Source: Flavobacteriales bacterium
GTDB lineage: Bacteria; Bacteroidota; Bacteroidia; Flavobacteriales_F; PHOS-HE28
NCBI GenBank assembly: GCA_016788485.1
Contig: JAEUSV010000071.1
Span: 1-38,773, forward strand
Direction of reading: 5' to 3'
Length of the DNA: 38,773 nt
Both the position numbers and the translations under genes were made by a program. Each line of letters opens with the position of its first letter. Within the stretch, counting starts at the first letter, position 1. This document shows, one piece after another, positions 14,440 through 23,042 of the stretch. Under the pieces are notes generated by a model, which searched no databases, was not told the DNA's origin, and was given only the letters and a program-made list of their open reading frames with translations.

Positions 14440-16005
14440 CTACTCCTTCAGGAAGCGTACCGACAGATCCCCTTCGATGCTGCGGATACGCAAGGTGTAA
14501 GCCCCGGGACGCAGGTCGTCCACCGACAGACGCACACGTCCGGCATCTACTGTCCAGCCCTTCGCCGCCCGGCGTCCGAGCGCGTCGATCACGTCCACGC
14601 CCCGCGCGGTCGTTCCTTCGGGCAGGTCCACCCAGAGCACATCCGAAGCCGGGACAGGCCATGCTTTGCCGGTGCGCTGCATGTGGTCGGTCGAGCCGGT
14701 GATGATCCCCGGGCAAAGGGCCGAGTCCGTCAGGAGCCAGGTGCTGTGCGTGATGCTCGCGGTCACGTCCACCGTATCGAACACCACCGTGGTCCGTACC
14801 CAGTCGTCGTCGATGGTGGGGGTGAGGGATTGCACGGTGGAGGTGAGGGGCACCACACCGCATGCGGCGAACGCACCGGTACCGCGGATCATGATATGGC
14901 GGAACGGGACCGTGGGCGTGAGACCGGAGATGACCGGGGCTCCCGATGCATCGGCGATGAAGGCCTGTTGGGACATCGTCGCGCTCAGCTCGCCCGCGCT
15001 TACGATGGCGCCCGTCGCGTCCACGGAAAGGAAGCGAAGGGCACCCTGCCCGGATCCGACCATCAGCATGCCATCGTTGTTCGCCGGAATGGCCCCGCCC
15101 ACGTTGCAGACGATATCCGGATAGACCTTCCAATAGATAAGGCTGCCATCGGACTCCAGCGCGAGCACGGAAGGAAGGATGTTGTTCTGGCCAGCTGGCC
15201 GGTACGAAAGGCCGATACGGAGCGTACCGTCGCTGAGCTCGACCGCGCCGCTGGCGAACAGGTTGCTGGTCAGGCTCCCTTGCACGCGTTCCGCCCAAAG
15301 CACCGTTCCATCCGGCGCGATGCGGGCGATGTTCTCGTACGAGGTGGTCTGGATCGCGCCACCCAGCAAGGTCCCGGCGCCACCCCATGCCAACACATCC
15401 CCGTTCGCCAACGGGGCAGCTCCGAGGAATGCCGTGGGCAGGTTGTTGATGATCAGGTAGTCGCCGCGGCTCACCCGGCCGTTGGTGTCGCTTTTCGCGA
15501 ACAGCGCCTTCGAAGGGAAGAAGGAAGCCCGTCCAACGAGGAGCAGGGAGTCGTCGGGCAGGGGAACGGCCTTGAACCACTGGTTACGGGTCATCAGGGG
15601 GTCCGGGTCGTCGTATGCGATGGCCGACACCGGGGTGCCATCATCGGCCACCCGCATCAGGAAGGCGTTGCGGTCGAGCTCCCCGACCAGGAGCGAACCG
15701 GCGGTCGAGCTGGCGGACGCACTGTACAGGAACACCGTGTCCTGGGCGAAGCGGTAGCGGTCATGCCGCAACGGTGAACCATCGGCGTCGATCCGGTCCA
15801 CATAGATGATCTTCGGGTCGGGGCTGTTGAAGCGCGCGCTGCCAAGTACCGTGAACCCGCTGTCCGGGCGCAGGGCGACCCTGCCGCCGTTGTACCACAC
15901 AGAGGTCGTATCGGATGGTGCCTCATAGACGTTGGCGAAGGGGGTCTGGGCTTGGGCGATGCTTCCGGTGAGGGCCAGCATCCAAAGAAGGAGGGTGCGT
16001 TCCAT
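14440..16005 (-). CDS. Secreted T9SS protein, paralog of the gene at 16172-17743
   Basis: 521 residues. A signal peptide covers residues 1-19 (LLLWMLALTGSIAQAQ). The body has repeated strands in which DG or NG turns precede short hydrophobic strands (LPDDSLLLVGRA, LANGDVLAWGG, LSDGTLRIGL, ANNDGMLMVGSG). This fits a beta-propeller of the kind common in Bacteroidota T9SS cargo. The last about 75 residues are a sorting domain (WPVPASDVLWVDL ... VIDALGRRAAKG ... LRPGAYTLRIRSIEG). The mature N-terminus (QTPFANVYEAP) resembles that of the neighbouring gene (QFPFATLHYQT), so the two are paralogs. The start at 16005 is chosen for the signal peptide. A 68-bp repeat shared with the upstream gene lies 38 nt before it and includes TACCTTGA. 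Confidence 0.75.
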   Translation of the reverse strand: MERTLLLWMLALTGSIAQAQTPFANVYEAPSDTTSVWYNGGRVALRPDSGFTVLGSARFNSPDPKIIYVDRIDADGSPLRHDRYRFAQDTVFLYSASASSTAGSLLVGELDRNAFLMRVADDGTPVSAIAYDDPDPLMTRNQWFKAVPLPDDSLLLVGRASFFPSKALFAKSDTNGRVSRGDYLIINNLPTAFLGAAPLANGDVLAWGGAGTLLGGAIQTTSYENIARIAPDGTVLWAERVQGSLTSNLFASGAVELSDGTLRIGLSYRPAGQNNILPSVLALESDGSLIYWKVYPDIVCNVGGAIPANNDGMLMVGSGQGALRFLSVDATGAIVSAGELSATMSQQAFIADASGAPVISGLTPTVPFRHIMIRGTGAFAACGVVPLTSTVQSLTPTIDDDWVRTTVVFDTVDVTASITHSTWLLTDSALCPGIITGSTDHMQRTGKAWPVPASDVLWVDLPEGTTARGVDVIDALGRRAAKGWTVDAGRVRLSVDDLRPGAYTLRIRSIEGDLSVRFLKE

Positions 16006-16043
16006 GCGGTCGATCTTGCTGTATGACGCACGATGCACACCGG

Positions 16044-16111
16044 GGTGGCCTATGCGCCTCATTTCGCTGCTCCGCTCAAGGTAGCGGTCCCTTCACCCCG
16101 CCCCGTTCACC
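16044..16111 (-). repeat. 68-bp repeat, copy 2: resembles the 3' end of the VIT1 gene plus its downstream spacer
   Basis: It matches 17778-17845 at 61 of 68 positions, counted by hand. Read on the minus strand it starts with a stretch equivalent to the last codons and TGA of the VIT1-type gene, although no such gene is present here. It then carries a TACCTTGAG element. It lies between the two paralogous T9SS genes. It may mark a tandem duplication endpoint or be a dispersed genomic element. Confidence 0.75.
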
Positions 16112-16171
16112 TCCGGCGTTCTGGCGAAGAGCGCACGGGCCACGGGAATGCCGCGGAGCATGGGGTACGCC

Positions 16172-17743
16172 CTAGTCCTTCACCAAACGGTGCGCGGACC
16201 AGTCCATACCCGACCGCACGCGAACGACAAGCAAGCCCAGCGGAAGTCCATCCAGGTCGATCACGCATGTGCCGTTGGTGTGCAGGAGGCGGTCAACGAT
16301 GAGCCGGCCGGTGGCATCCAGTACCTGCACCTGCCGCAGGTCTGCCCCGTTGATGCGCACTTCCTTCGAGGCCGGGTTCGGCATCAGCTGGATGTTACCG
16401 GCCGGTGCGATGGATATCGTACCCGTGCTCAGGCAAGTGGGCATGCTCAACAGGGAGATGGTGGTGGATGGGAACAGGGTGGTCACATCGGTGACGATGG
16501 GCGAGGCCGGGTTCTGTGTGAAGAGCGAATTGGTCGCTAGGGTCGGGGTGCTCTGGGAGACCGTGCATGGTGTGCTGGGACAACCGGAGGACCCGTCCGG
16601 TGCACGCCCGCGCAGCAGGATGCAGTTGCCCGAGACCGGGGAGGTGGCGTAGGAGGCCTCCAGGATCCTGCCGTCGTCGAAGATCACCGCGTCCTCGGTC
16701 CACTCCCCGGGAACACGGTCATGGAGCATCATGGTCGGAAGGTTCAACGCCGTATCGCTTTCCAAGGTGAACGCGTCGGCGCCGCCGTTGGCGAGGCCCG
16801 AGAGCACAATCGCGCTGTCCCCTTGGAGCATGAGGGCGTAAGTGTCCAGGTAGCCGTTGGATGGCGCATCCGGGTCGAGCTGCACCACGCCGACCTCGTT
16901 CCCGTTCGTGTCCAGCGTCACCAGCACGGCCTTGTTCCCCTGCTGGAACTCGGCACGCATGCAGTACACCAGGTCGCCATGCGCCGTTCGCACCACGCCT
17001 TGCGGGTAGGTGCGCCGGCCCGCGGCCACGAACCGCCGCGCCCACTGCACCTGGCCCGTGCTGTCCAACTTGGCGATGTGGGCGGACTTGAACTGGATCT
17101 GCCCGCTGACCACGGTCCACGATCCGCCGATGACCGCATGGCCGCCATCGGCGGTAGGGATCAGATCGGTGGGCAAGGTGGCCACCTGCGCGATCGAGAA
17201 GGAGGAGGCGCTCAGGAGGTCACCGTCGGGTTCCACATCCAGTACGATGCCGAAATGGTCCGCAGGGAAGGCCTGCTGCTGGTATCCGGTGATCCGCACG
17301 TTGCCGTTCGCGTGTGGCGCCAGGCCGAAGAAGCGGGTGTTGAAGTTCAGGGAGTAGGTCCGCGCCGAAAGCACGTTCCCCTGCGCGTCCAGGTGCAGGT
17401 ACAGGCCGAGCTCCGGGGCGGGCTGGTAGATGTACCCACAGGCCGCGAACGTCCCGTCGTCCAAGGGAAGCAGGTCCGTGAGCATGAGGGCATATCCGGT
17501 GGGCTGCGCAAGGGCCGAGGTCCAGAGGATCGACCCCGTGGTGTCCAGTCCACTGAAGTGGATGGTGTCGCCGGAGGCCAGCAGGAAGGGATGACCGTCG
17601 GCGCGCAGTTCGAGGTGAAGCCCGTTCAGGAAGTACGGGCTTTGATCGGTCTGGTAATGCAGCGTGGCGAACGGGAACTGGCCGTGCGCAGGGACGGCGG
17701 CGAGGGCGATCAACGCAGCGCCGAAGGTGTGCTTCATGATCAT
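16172..17743 (-). CDS. Secreted T9SS protein, paralog of the gene at 14440-16005
   Basis: 523 residues from MIMKHTFGAAL; an alternative start two codons later (17737) is equally possible. The signal peptide runs to about residue 21 (LAAVPAHGQ). The body has propeller-like DG/NG strand repeats (LPLDDGTFAACGY, HANGNVRITGY, PTADGGHAVIGGSW, TAHGDLVYCMR). A Cys-rich stretch follows at about 400-455 (GNCILLRG, GCPSTPC). The final about 75 residues are a sorting domain (LMPNPASKEVRI ... VLDATGRLIVD ... LPLGLLVVRVRSG ... HRLVKD). It lies downstream of the VIT1-type gene with an 83-nt spacer that begins with the 68-bp repeat. No ligand or enzymatic motif is seen. Confidence 0.75.
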   Translation of the reverse strand: MIMKHTFGAALIALAAVPAHGQFPFATLHYQTDQSPYFLNGLHLELRADGHPFLLASGDTIHFSGLDTTGSILWTSALAQPTGYALMLTDLLPLDDGTFAACGYIYQPAPELGLYLHLDAQGNVLSARTYSLNFNTRFFGLAPHANGNVRITGYQQQAFPADHFGIVLDVEPDGDLLSASSFSIAQVATLPTDLIPTADGGHAVIGGSWTVVSGQIQFKSAHIAKLDSTGQVQWARRFVAAGRRTYPQGVVRTAHGDLVYCMRAEFQQGNKAVLVTLDTNGNEVGVVQLDPDAPSNGYLDTYALMLQGDSAIVLSGLANGGADAFTLESDTALNLPTMMLHDRVPGEWTEDAVIFDDGRILEASYATSPVSGNCILLRGRAPDGSSGCPSTPCTVSQSTPTLATNSLFTQNPASPIVTDVTTLFPSTTISLLSMPTCLSTGTISIAPAGNIQLMPNPASKEVRINGADLRQVQVLDATGRLIVDRLLHTNGTCVIDLDGLPLGLLVVRVRSGMDWSAHRLVKD

Positions 17744-17777
17744 GGTGTCCAGGCTAAGGACGAAAGCAAGGTCGCCA

Positions 17778-17845
17778 GGTGGCCTGTGCACCTCACTTCG
17801 CTGATCCGCTCAAGGTGGCGGTCCCATCACCCCGCCACGTTCACC
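17778..17845 (-). repeat. 68-bp repeat, copy 1: overlaps the end of the VIT1 gene
   Basis: This copy contains the last 19 nt of the ferritin-like/VIT1 gene, including its TGA, plus the following 49 nt. It differs from the copy at 16044-16111 at 7 positions. Confidence 0.75.
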
Positions 17846-18951
17846 CCGATCAGCCGGCCGATGCCGAAGGTGATGGCCGCCGCCGCCAGCCCGAAGAGCA
17901 CCTGCCGCATGCCGCTGAACAGGAGCGAGCGCCCCGTGAACAGCGTGATCGCCCCACCGATGCCGAAGAGGCCCAGCGCGCTCAGGCCCAGGCTCAGGCC
18001 GATGGCCTGCAGGCCCGTGAGGAAGAAGAAGGGCAGCACGGGCAGGATGGCACCGATGGCGAACAGGAGGAAGGAGGTGATCGCAGCCTCCCACGCCGAG
18101 CCCTGCAGCTCCTCCGCGTTGATGCCGAGCTCCTCCTTCACCAGCAGGGCGTGCGCCTTGCCCGTGTCGCGCATGGCCTCGTCCGCGAGCCGGTGCGCCT
18201 CCGCCTCGCTGATACCCTTGGCCATGTAAATGAGCACGAGCTCCTTGCGCTCGCCTTCGGGGTTCGTCTCAAGCTCCGTCATCTCCAGGGCCATCTGGCG
18301 CTCGTACAGTTCCTGCGAGCTCTTCACGCTGATCCACTCGCCGAGCGCCATGCTCAACGCACCGGCGAGCAGGCCGGCCAGCCCAGCGAGCAGCACGCCT
18401 TCCTGCCCTTCGGTGGCACCGGCCACGCCCATCACCAGGCTCATGTTGCTCACCAGGCCGTCGTTCGCGCCGAGCACCGCCGCGCGGAGCGCGTTGCCGC
18501 CCACGCTCTTGTGCCGCCCTTCGATGCGCCCGAGCTGCTCGCCGCCCATGCCGCGCTTGCCCGCCATCAGTGAGCCGAGGATGCGCACGTGGTTCTGCTC
18601 CGCCCCGCTCACCGGTGTCCCGCTGCGAAGCTTCTGCGCCACGCTGGCCTTCGCCAGGCCCTTCTCCACATCCATCAGCTGCGCGATCACGTGATCGTAA
18701 CCCAGCATGCGCCCCAGGCGGTCCAGGGTGCGCGCCCGCCACGAGGGACCGGGCATCGCGCTGAGCGCACCGCTGCGTTGGAGCCCTTCGAAGGCATGCG
18801 CCGCGTGCCCGCGTTCGATCGAGGCCATCTCGCGGAACAACTGGGCGATCTGCGGGTCCGCCTCGTTCGCCGCGATGCGGTCGTACAGGAACGCGGCGTC
18901 GATCTCGGTCTGCAGGCTTTCCTTGCGGAGCTTGGGGGTGGGGCTGGCCAT
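17827..18951 (-). CDS. Ferritin-like domain fused to a VIT1/CCC1-family iron/manganese transporter
   Basis: 374 residues. Residues about 10-150 form a helical ferritin/rubrerythrin-like domain with ExxH-type ligands (FREMASIERGHAAHAFEGL). The rest is a VIT1/CCC1 transporter: GGNALRAAVLGANDGLVSNMSLVMGVAGA near 150-180, then ALSMALGEWISVKSS, then a cytosolic Glu-rich helix (ERQMALEMTELETNPEGERKE, cited in part: TELETNPEGERKE) and three C-terminal transmembrane helices. The architecture matches membrane-bound ferritins (MbfA) that export or store iron or manganese. GAACTTCG lies 4 nt before ATG. It follows the MOSC gene by 30 nt. The natural C-terminus GVNVAG* is duplicated as a fragment at 16087-16111. 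Confidence 0.85.
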   Translation of the reverse strand: MASPTPKLRKESLQTEIDAAFLYDRIAANEADPQIAQLFREMASIERGHAAHAFEGLQRSGALSAMPGPSWRARTLDRLGRMLGYDHVIAQLMDVEKGLAKASVAQKLRSGTPVSGAEQNHVRILGSLMAGKRGMGGEQLGRIEGRHKSVGGNALRAAVLGANDGLVSNMSLVMGVAGATEGQEGVLLAGLAGLLAGALSMALGEWISVKSSQELYERQMALEMTELETNPEGERKELVLIYMAKGISEAEAHRLADEAMRDTGKAHALLVKEELGINAEELQGSAWEAAITSFLLFAIGAILPVLPFFFLTGLQAIGLSLGLSALGLFGIGGAITLFTGRSLLFSGMRQVLFGLAAAAITFGIGRLIGVNVAG

Positions 18952-18955
18952 GCCC

Positions 18956-18963
18956 CGAAGTTC
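18956..18963 (-). promoter_or_regulatory. -7-type promoter element, 4 nt before ATG
   Basis: GAACTTCG followed by GGGC and the ATG at 18951, minus strand. It is weaker because the first T is missing. Confidence 0.35.
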
Positions 18964-18981
18964 AGGTGGATGGCCGACCGT

Positions 18982-19776
18982 TCAGCTGATCACCGTCACG
19001 CTATCGCCCACCCGCACGGCGCCATCCGCATCGCCCACCGCGTTCATGCCGAACAGCACCTTGTTGCCCGCGCTGCGGAAGGTGGCCAGCGTGCGCAGGG
19101 GTTCCTTGTCCCGCGCGCCGGTGCGCTGGTCGGTGGTGATGATCGTGCAACGGGCGCAGGGCTTCACCAGGTCGAAGCGCGCCGCCCCGATGCAGACTGT
19201 GCGCCAGACGTCCTCCTGGAAGGCCTCGCCGCCCGCGATCACCAGGTTCGGCCGGAAGCGCTCCATGCCCACGGGTTCCTTCAGCCGCTCGTTGAGGTCA
19301 TCGAGCGAGGCCTGCGACACGATCAGGTAGGGGAAGCCGTCGCTCAAGGAGGTGAGCCCGTCCGCATAGCGGCCATCGGTGCGGCGCTTCGTGCTGTCGG
19401 GCATGTGCACTAACGCGAGGGGCGCGCCCAGGCGCTCGGTGAACCACGCGCTCCAGGCGGGGTCGAGCGTCTCGGTGCGCACGCGGTCGCTCCACACGCT
19501 GGCCATGCGTGTGCCGGTGGCCGCCATCGTCCACGGCAGATCGAGCGTGCTCCCGTCGCGCGTGTCGGTCACGCGGAAGCCATCCGCGCGCGGTGCGGTG
19601 TGCAGGCACGCCATCGCAGGCAGCTCTCGCTGCGTCACGAACACCCCTTCCGCGTTCACCAGCATCCAGCGCCGGTCGTGTTCCAGGCCGCGGTCGGTCA
19701 ACCGCGCTTCGCTCACGGGGAACCCGCCGAGCGACTTGACCGGGTGGATAAGGATGGATGCGAGGGTGAACGGCAT
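18982..19776 (-). CDS. MOSC-domain protein with N-terminal MOSC beta-barrel (YcbX-like)
   Basis: 264 residues. The N-terminal barrel (residues about 1-110) opens with ILIHPVKSLGGFPV and DRGLEHDRRWMLVN, both typical of the MOSC-N domain. The C-terminal MOSC domain (about 120-264) has RFRPNLVI and KPCARCTIITTDQRTG; the conserved Cys is the presumed molybdenum-cofactor or sulfur ligand of the family. Proteins of this type (YcbX, mARC) bind molybdenum cofactor and often reduce N-hydroxylated compounds with a redox partner. No ferredoxin tail is present, so the electron donor must be another protein. The start at 19776 is preceded by TACCTTCG with 4 nt spacing and is preferred over in-frame upstream codons to 19848. 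Confidence 0.85.
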   Translation of the reverse strand: MPFTLASILIHPVKSLGGFPVSEARLTDRGLEHDRRWMLVNAEGVFVTQRELPAMACLHTAPRADGFRVTDTRDGSTLDLPWTMAATGTRMASVWSDRVRTETLDPAWSAWFTERLGAPLALVHMPDSTKRRTDGRYADGLTSLSDGFPYLIVSQASLDDLNERLKEPVGMERFRPNLVIAGGEAFQEDVWRTVCIGAARFDLVKPCARCTIITTDQRTGARDKEPLRTLATFRSAGNKVLFGMNAVGDADGAVRVGDSVTVIS

Positions 19777-19780
19777 AGTG

Positions 19781-19788
19781 CGAAGGTA
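19781..19788 (-). promoter_or_regulatory. -7-type promoter element, 4 nt before ATG
   Basis: TACCTTCG followed by CACT and the ATG at 19776, minus strand. Confidence 0.55.
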
Positions 19789-20057
19789 TCGGTGGCCTCC
19801 TCCGGTGGTTGGCGCGAGCAGGGTTACGTACATGCTCTCCTGTTGCATCAGTGACCTTCCACTTATGCGACTTTGGCCAGGGCGGATGTATTACTTTCAG
19901 CTATCATAGGTCGAATGTCGTAGCGGCCTCATGTGGAGTCAATGAAACCAAGGATACTCGGCTCAGCAGGGTGTCGGGTGCCGAGCGCAGTTGTTCTGGC
20001 CTTTCACTCTAAGCGTGTCTTGCACAGAACGATCATCAAGAAGTAGCACAACTCACC

Positions 20058-21734
20058 ATGCGTACCCTATCCTTCTTGCTCTTGATCATAGCCACGGCTT
20101 CGTGTGCCGCTCAACCTTGGCTGACGACAATCCAGGTCGGTGGTCCCGGCGATGATGATATGGTTCTCGTGGATGTGGTCGATGCAGATGGCAGCTTCTA
20201 CGTGCATGCGAACTATAGCAGGCAGGTGGGCACATTACCACCACCGACCTATTGCTTGGTGGGTACTGACACCTTGTTCGGAACCGAAAATGCTTTCATC
20301 GCGAAGTATACCTCCGCAGGTGCCCTTGTCTGGCTGCGGAACTTTGCGAGCAGCGGTGGTTTGGTCTATGTCATGGATATGACGTACGACACCCTCTCCA
20401 ACGCGCTCTATGTCGTTGGTGGATATACTGGGAATTGCCTATTGGACACGATCCAGCTAACCAGCGGAGGTGCGTCTTTCATCAGTAAGTGGACAAGTGA
20501 CGGGCACTGCCTGTGGGCAAGGGATGTATCCTCGTATTGGTGCGAGCTGACATCCTGTACCATTGGGCCGAATGGCTCCCTACTGGTAGGCGGCCACATA
20601 GGCAACACCTTTGCACAGGTGGAAGGTCATTTCTGGCCACAGGGGTCCCTGATGTTGGCCTACACCCCTCAAGGTGACACCTTGTGGACACGCTACTTGA
20701 ACGCCCACGATGGATTCAATGAGGGAGCTTACCCGATCCGCTTGGACCATGGCCCGGATGGGATCACGGCCTTGCTGACCACTTATCTCCGCGAAGACAA
20801 CGACACCCTGGTGATCGATGGCCTTGTACAAACAGGCTACCATGGCTTGGCCTACGGCATTCTTCGGGCAGATCCGGTTGATGGGCACGTGTTGTGGGTG
20901 CGGACGGATGGGTCGCCAACCTCAGGAGCAAGTGCCTATGCACCTGATCAAATGCTTGTGCTGAACAATGGCGATATTTTGCTCGCCCGCGCTTTTGGCG
21001 ATACAGCGATCATCAACGGTGACACTTTGCTTTCAACTGCAGAGTCAACCTCCGCCTTGATACGATATAGCAGCAGTGGAAGCTTCTTGGGAGTTCAGCG
21101 ATTCGACGCGAGCGAGAGAGCACTGTTCCTCGCCATTTCCGAAGCACCAGCTGGCCAATTCCTAATCACAGGAAAGATCAATGGTGACTGTCTCTGGGAT
21201 GGCCATTCCTTGAGCACGGGCGGTATAGATCATGTATTGCTGTGCCGCCTGGATACGGACGGCACTTGCTTGGCGCTATCTTCATTTAGCTCAGGAATCG
21301 GGGCATCGATACGGTGTTTGCCCAGTGGGTTCGCTTTAACAGGCGTTTTCCCGAATAGCAACACCGCCACCGGCCCACCCTTGAACATGGGCCCGATCTC
21401 ATACACGACCAGGGGCTGGACTGACTCCTTCATTGCGGTGCATGATGGCTCGGTAGGTGTCTCTTCGCTTCACGCGCCGATGGAGAGCGGTCTCCAGATC
21501 TACGCCAACCCCAACAATGGCAGCTTCCGCCTAGTGTTGCCAGAGGCCATCGCCAACGCGGCACAATTGCAGCTGCGGATCTACGACAGCACCGGTCAGT
21601 TGGTGAAGGAGCAGACCCTGGGTCGCGAGGAGCAGCGGCCCCGTATGGATGTCTTCGATGTGGGTGCCGGGCTGTATGTGGTCACGGTGTCCGATGGGCA
21701 GCGCACGTACAGCGGCACCATGGTGGTGGAATGA
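20058..21734 (+). CDS. Secreted T9SS protein with lower-GC passenger
   Basis: 558 residues. The signal peptide is MRTLSFLLLIIATASCAAQ; the Cys at 16 may be a lipobox, but AQ after it fits signal peptidase I. The body has propeller-like strands (VDVVDADGSFYVHANY, NGSLLVGGHIG, LNNGDILLARAFG, QFLITGKINGDCLW) similar in style to the cargo at 14440-17743. The last about 75 residues are a sorting domain (IYANPNNGSFRLVL ... IYDSTGQLVKEQ ... VGAGLYVVTVSDGQ). Base use is unlike the neighbours: 29/60 G+C at 20401-20460, against 38/60 at 21601-21660 in the sorting domain and 42/60 at 14041-14100, all counted by hand. The passenger may have been acquired or diverged separately. The 280 nt upstream are also AT-richer and contain no gene. 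Confidence 0.8.
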   Translation: MRTLSFLLLIIATASCAAQPWLTTIQVGGPGDDDMVLVDVVDADGSFYVHANYSRQVGTLPPPTYCLVGTDTLFGTENAFIAKYTSAGALVWLRNFASSGGLVYVMDMTYDTLSNALYVVGGYTGNCLLDTIQLTSGGASFISKWTSDGHCLWARDVSSYWCELTSCTIGPNGSLLVGGHIGNTFAQVEGHFWPQGSLMLAYTPQGDTLWTRYLNAHDGFNEGAYPIRLDHGPDGITALLTTYLREDNDTLVIDGLVQTGYHGLAYGILRADPVDGHVLWVRTDGSPTSGASAYAPDQMLVLNNGDILLARAFGDTAIINGDTLLSTAESTSALIRYSSSGSFLGVQRFDASERALFLAISEAPAGQFLITGKINGDCLWDGHSLSTGGIDHVLLCRLDTDGTCLALSSFSSGIGASIRCLPSGFALTGVFPNSNTATGPPLNMGPISYTTRGWTDSFIAVHDGSVGVSSLHAPMESGLQIYANPNNGSFRLVLPEAIANAAQLQLRIYDSTGQLVKEQTLGREEQRPRMDVFDVGAGLYVVTVSDGQRTYSGTMVVE

Positions 21735-21743
21735 CCCGGAACG

Positions 21744-21772
21744 AACAAGGCCCGCTCATCGCGGGCCTTGTT
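21744..21772. terminator. Bidirectional terminator between convergent genes
   Basis: Perfect 12-bp arms AACAAGGCCCGC (21744-21755) and GCGGGCCTTGTT (21761-21772) with a 5-nt loop. It lies just after the stop at 21734 and before the end of the minus-strand gene at 21794. Confidence 0.8.
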
Positions 21773-21793
21773 GCATGGGTGATCGGTATCTGC

Positions 21794-22498
21794 TCAGGCG
21801 GCCTGTGCGCCTTCATCCGGGGTGCGCTGCTCCGGCTCGGTGCTGCTACGCCCGCCCATGTCCAGGATCATCCGCGCATCGAAGTACTCTTGGTGGAAGG
21901 CGGGGGCGCTCTCGGCGAACTCGATCATCAACTTGTCCATTCGGTTGTTCAGGATCTTCAGGCTGTCCTTTACCAGGGCGCTGATCTCCGCCGTGGCGCC
22001 CTTGCGCACGGTCAGCGCGCTCCGTGGACTGCCGATCGTGGCCACATACGCATCGATCGCCTTCTGCAGGTTCTCCAGGTCGTCGCTGCTCACCCCATAG
22101 GCGCCCAGGTCGGCCAGCGCCGTGGTCGCCTCGGCGTGGATCCCCTGGCAGCGTTGCCCCACCACGGCGTCGCGCCCCTTCCCCAGGCTGCTCGGTGTGT
22201 AGTTCACCTTCGCTTGCAACACCGCGTCGCCCTGGTCCTCCGCATAGGCGAACACGCTGTTCGCCACCGCTTGCGCGCGGCCCAGCATACGCGCCCGCTT
22301 CGTGCGCTTGTCAAGCGCCACGCCCACAAGGCTCAGCTCTTGCCGCTTCACGGCGCCCTCCAGCGCACCCAGGTTCACCCTGAACTCCCCGTAGGCGTTC
22401 ACAAAGGGCACCAACCCACCGTACACCGAGCTGTGCTTCTCGCACACTTGCGCCACCGCATAGAACATGCTCATGCGGTTCTCTTCGTTCTTCTTCAT
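21794..22498 (-). CDS. Hypothetical alpha-helical protein
   Basis: 234 residues, family not recognised. It has no signal peptide or membrane segment and is probably all-helical (VCEKHSSVYGGLVPFVNAYGE cited in part: VYGGLVPFVNAYGE; ALDKRTKRARMLGRAQAVANS; KDSLKILNNRMDKLMIEF). The C-terminal about 20 residues are polar and likely disordered (GGRSSTEPEQRTPDEG). The first ATG (22498) and one at residue 9 are both possible starts. In its leader lies a perfect 7-bp hairpin with a 4-nt loop (22524-22541). No neighbour helps to assign a job; the gene sits alone beside a 1-kb gene-free region. Confidence 0.65.
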   Translation of the reverse strand: MKKNEENRMSMFYAVAQVCEKHSSVYGGLVPFVNAYGEFRVNLGALEGAVKRQELSLVGVALDKRTKRARMLGRAQAVANSVFAYAEDQGDAVLQAKVNYTPSSLGKGRDAVVGQRCQGIHAEATTALADLGAYGVSSDDLENLQKAIDAYVATIGSPRSALTVRKGATAEISALVKDSLKILNNRMDKLMIEFAESAPAFHQEYFDARMILDMGGRSSTEPEQRTPDEGAQAA

Positions 22499-22523
22499 CT
22501 TCTGAGTACTGGTTTTTCGAACT

Positions 22524-22541
22524 GACCGGGTTCGCCCGGTC
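22524..22541. promoter_or_regulatory. Hairpin in the leader of the gene at 21794-22498
   Basis: Perfect arms GACCGGG and CCCGGTC around a 4-nt loop (TTCG on the plus strand). It lies 26-43 nt before the ATG on the minus strand. A structured leader is possible; its role is unknown. Confidence 0.4.
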
Positions 22542-22700
22542 GGCGATCCCCACGTCCTGTGGGAACATGCCCCTCAACGGCGACCACCGCCCTCCAGGTT
22601 ACCCGCGCCAGCCCTGATGTTTTCAACGATCCCCGTGAATATCATCCGGCGTCGGATCGATCATTCCTGTAACCCTCCGACGAGCCTCCGCCATCTACCG

Positions 22701-22730
22701 ATGAACGGCTTCAACTCGCCGTTCATTTTT
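22701..22730 (+). terminator. Orphan intrinsic terminator
   Basis: Perfect 9-bp arms ATGAACGGC (22701-22709) and GCCGTTCAT (22718-22726), loop of 8, then TTTT with another T just before. No plus-strand gene ends upstream since 21734, which already has its own terminator. Confidence 0.55.
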
Positions 22731-23042
22731 CGTCGCTTCTCGTCCCCGTGATCATCGGAAATGGCGCTTACGCGCGTCCCTTCATCGCCTTTCTGCCCAT
22801 CACTTGCCCTGTGTCACTCCCCACTCACCACGCGTTACTCGTTAATCACGACTCGTTACTCGCCACCCGTTGCTCGCCGATCACCACGTGCTGCGCTCCA
22901 CGCGCTGTCCGCCTCTAGCCTAGGGCCGGGACCATTGACCAAGGACCAAACTCCACATCCGGCTTTTGCGAATGCACCCTCGCCACGTACAGCGCACCAA
23001 CAGGCTACTAGCCTTCTGCCTGTGTCCTCCTACCACAGACCA

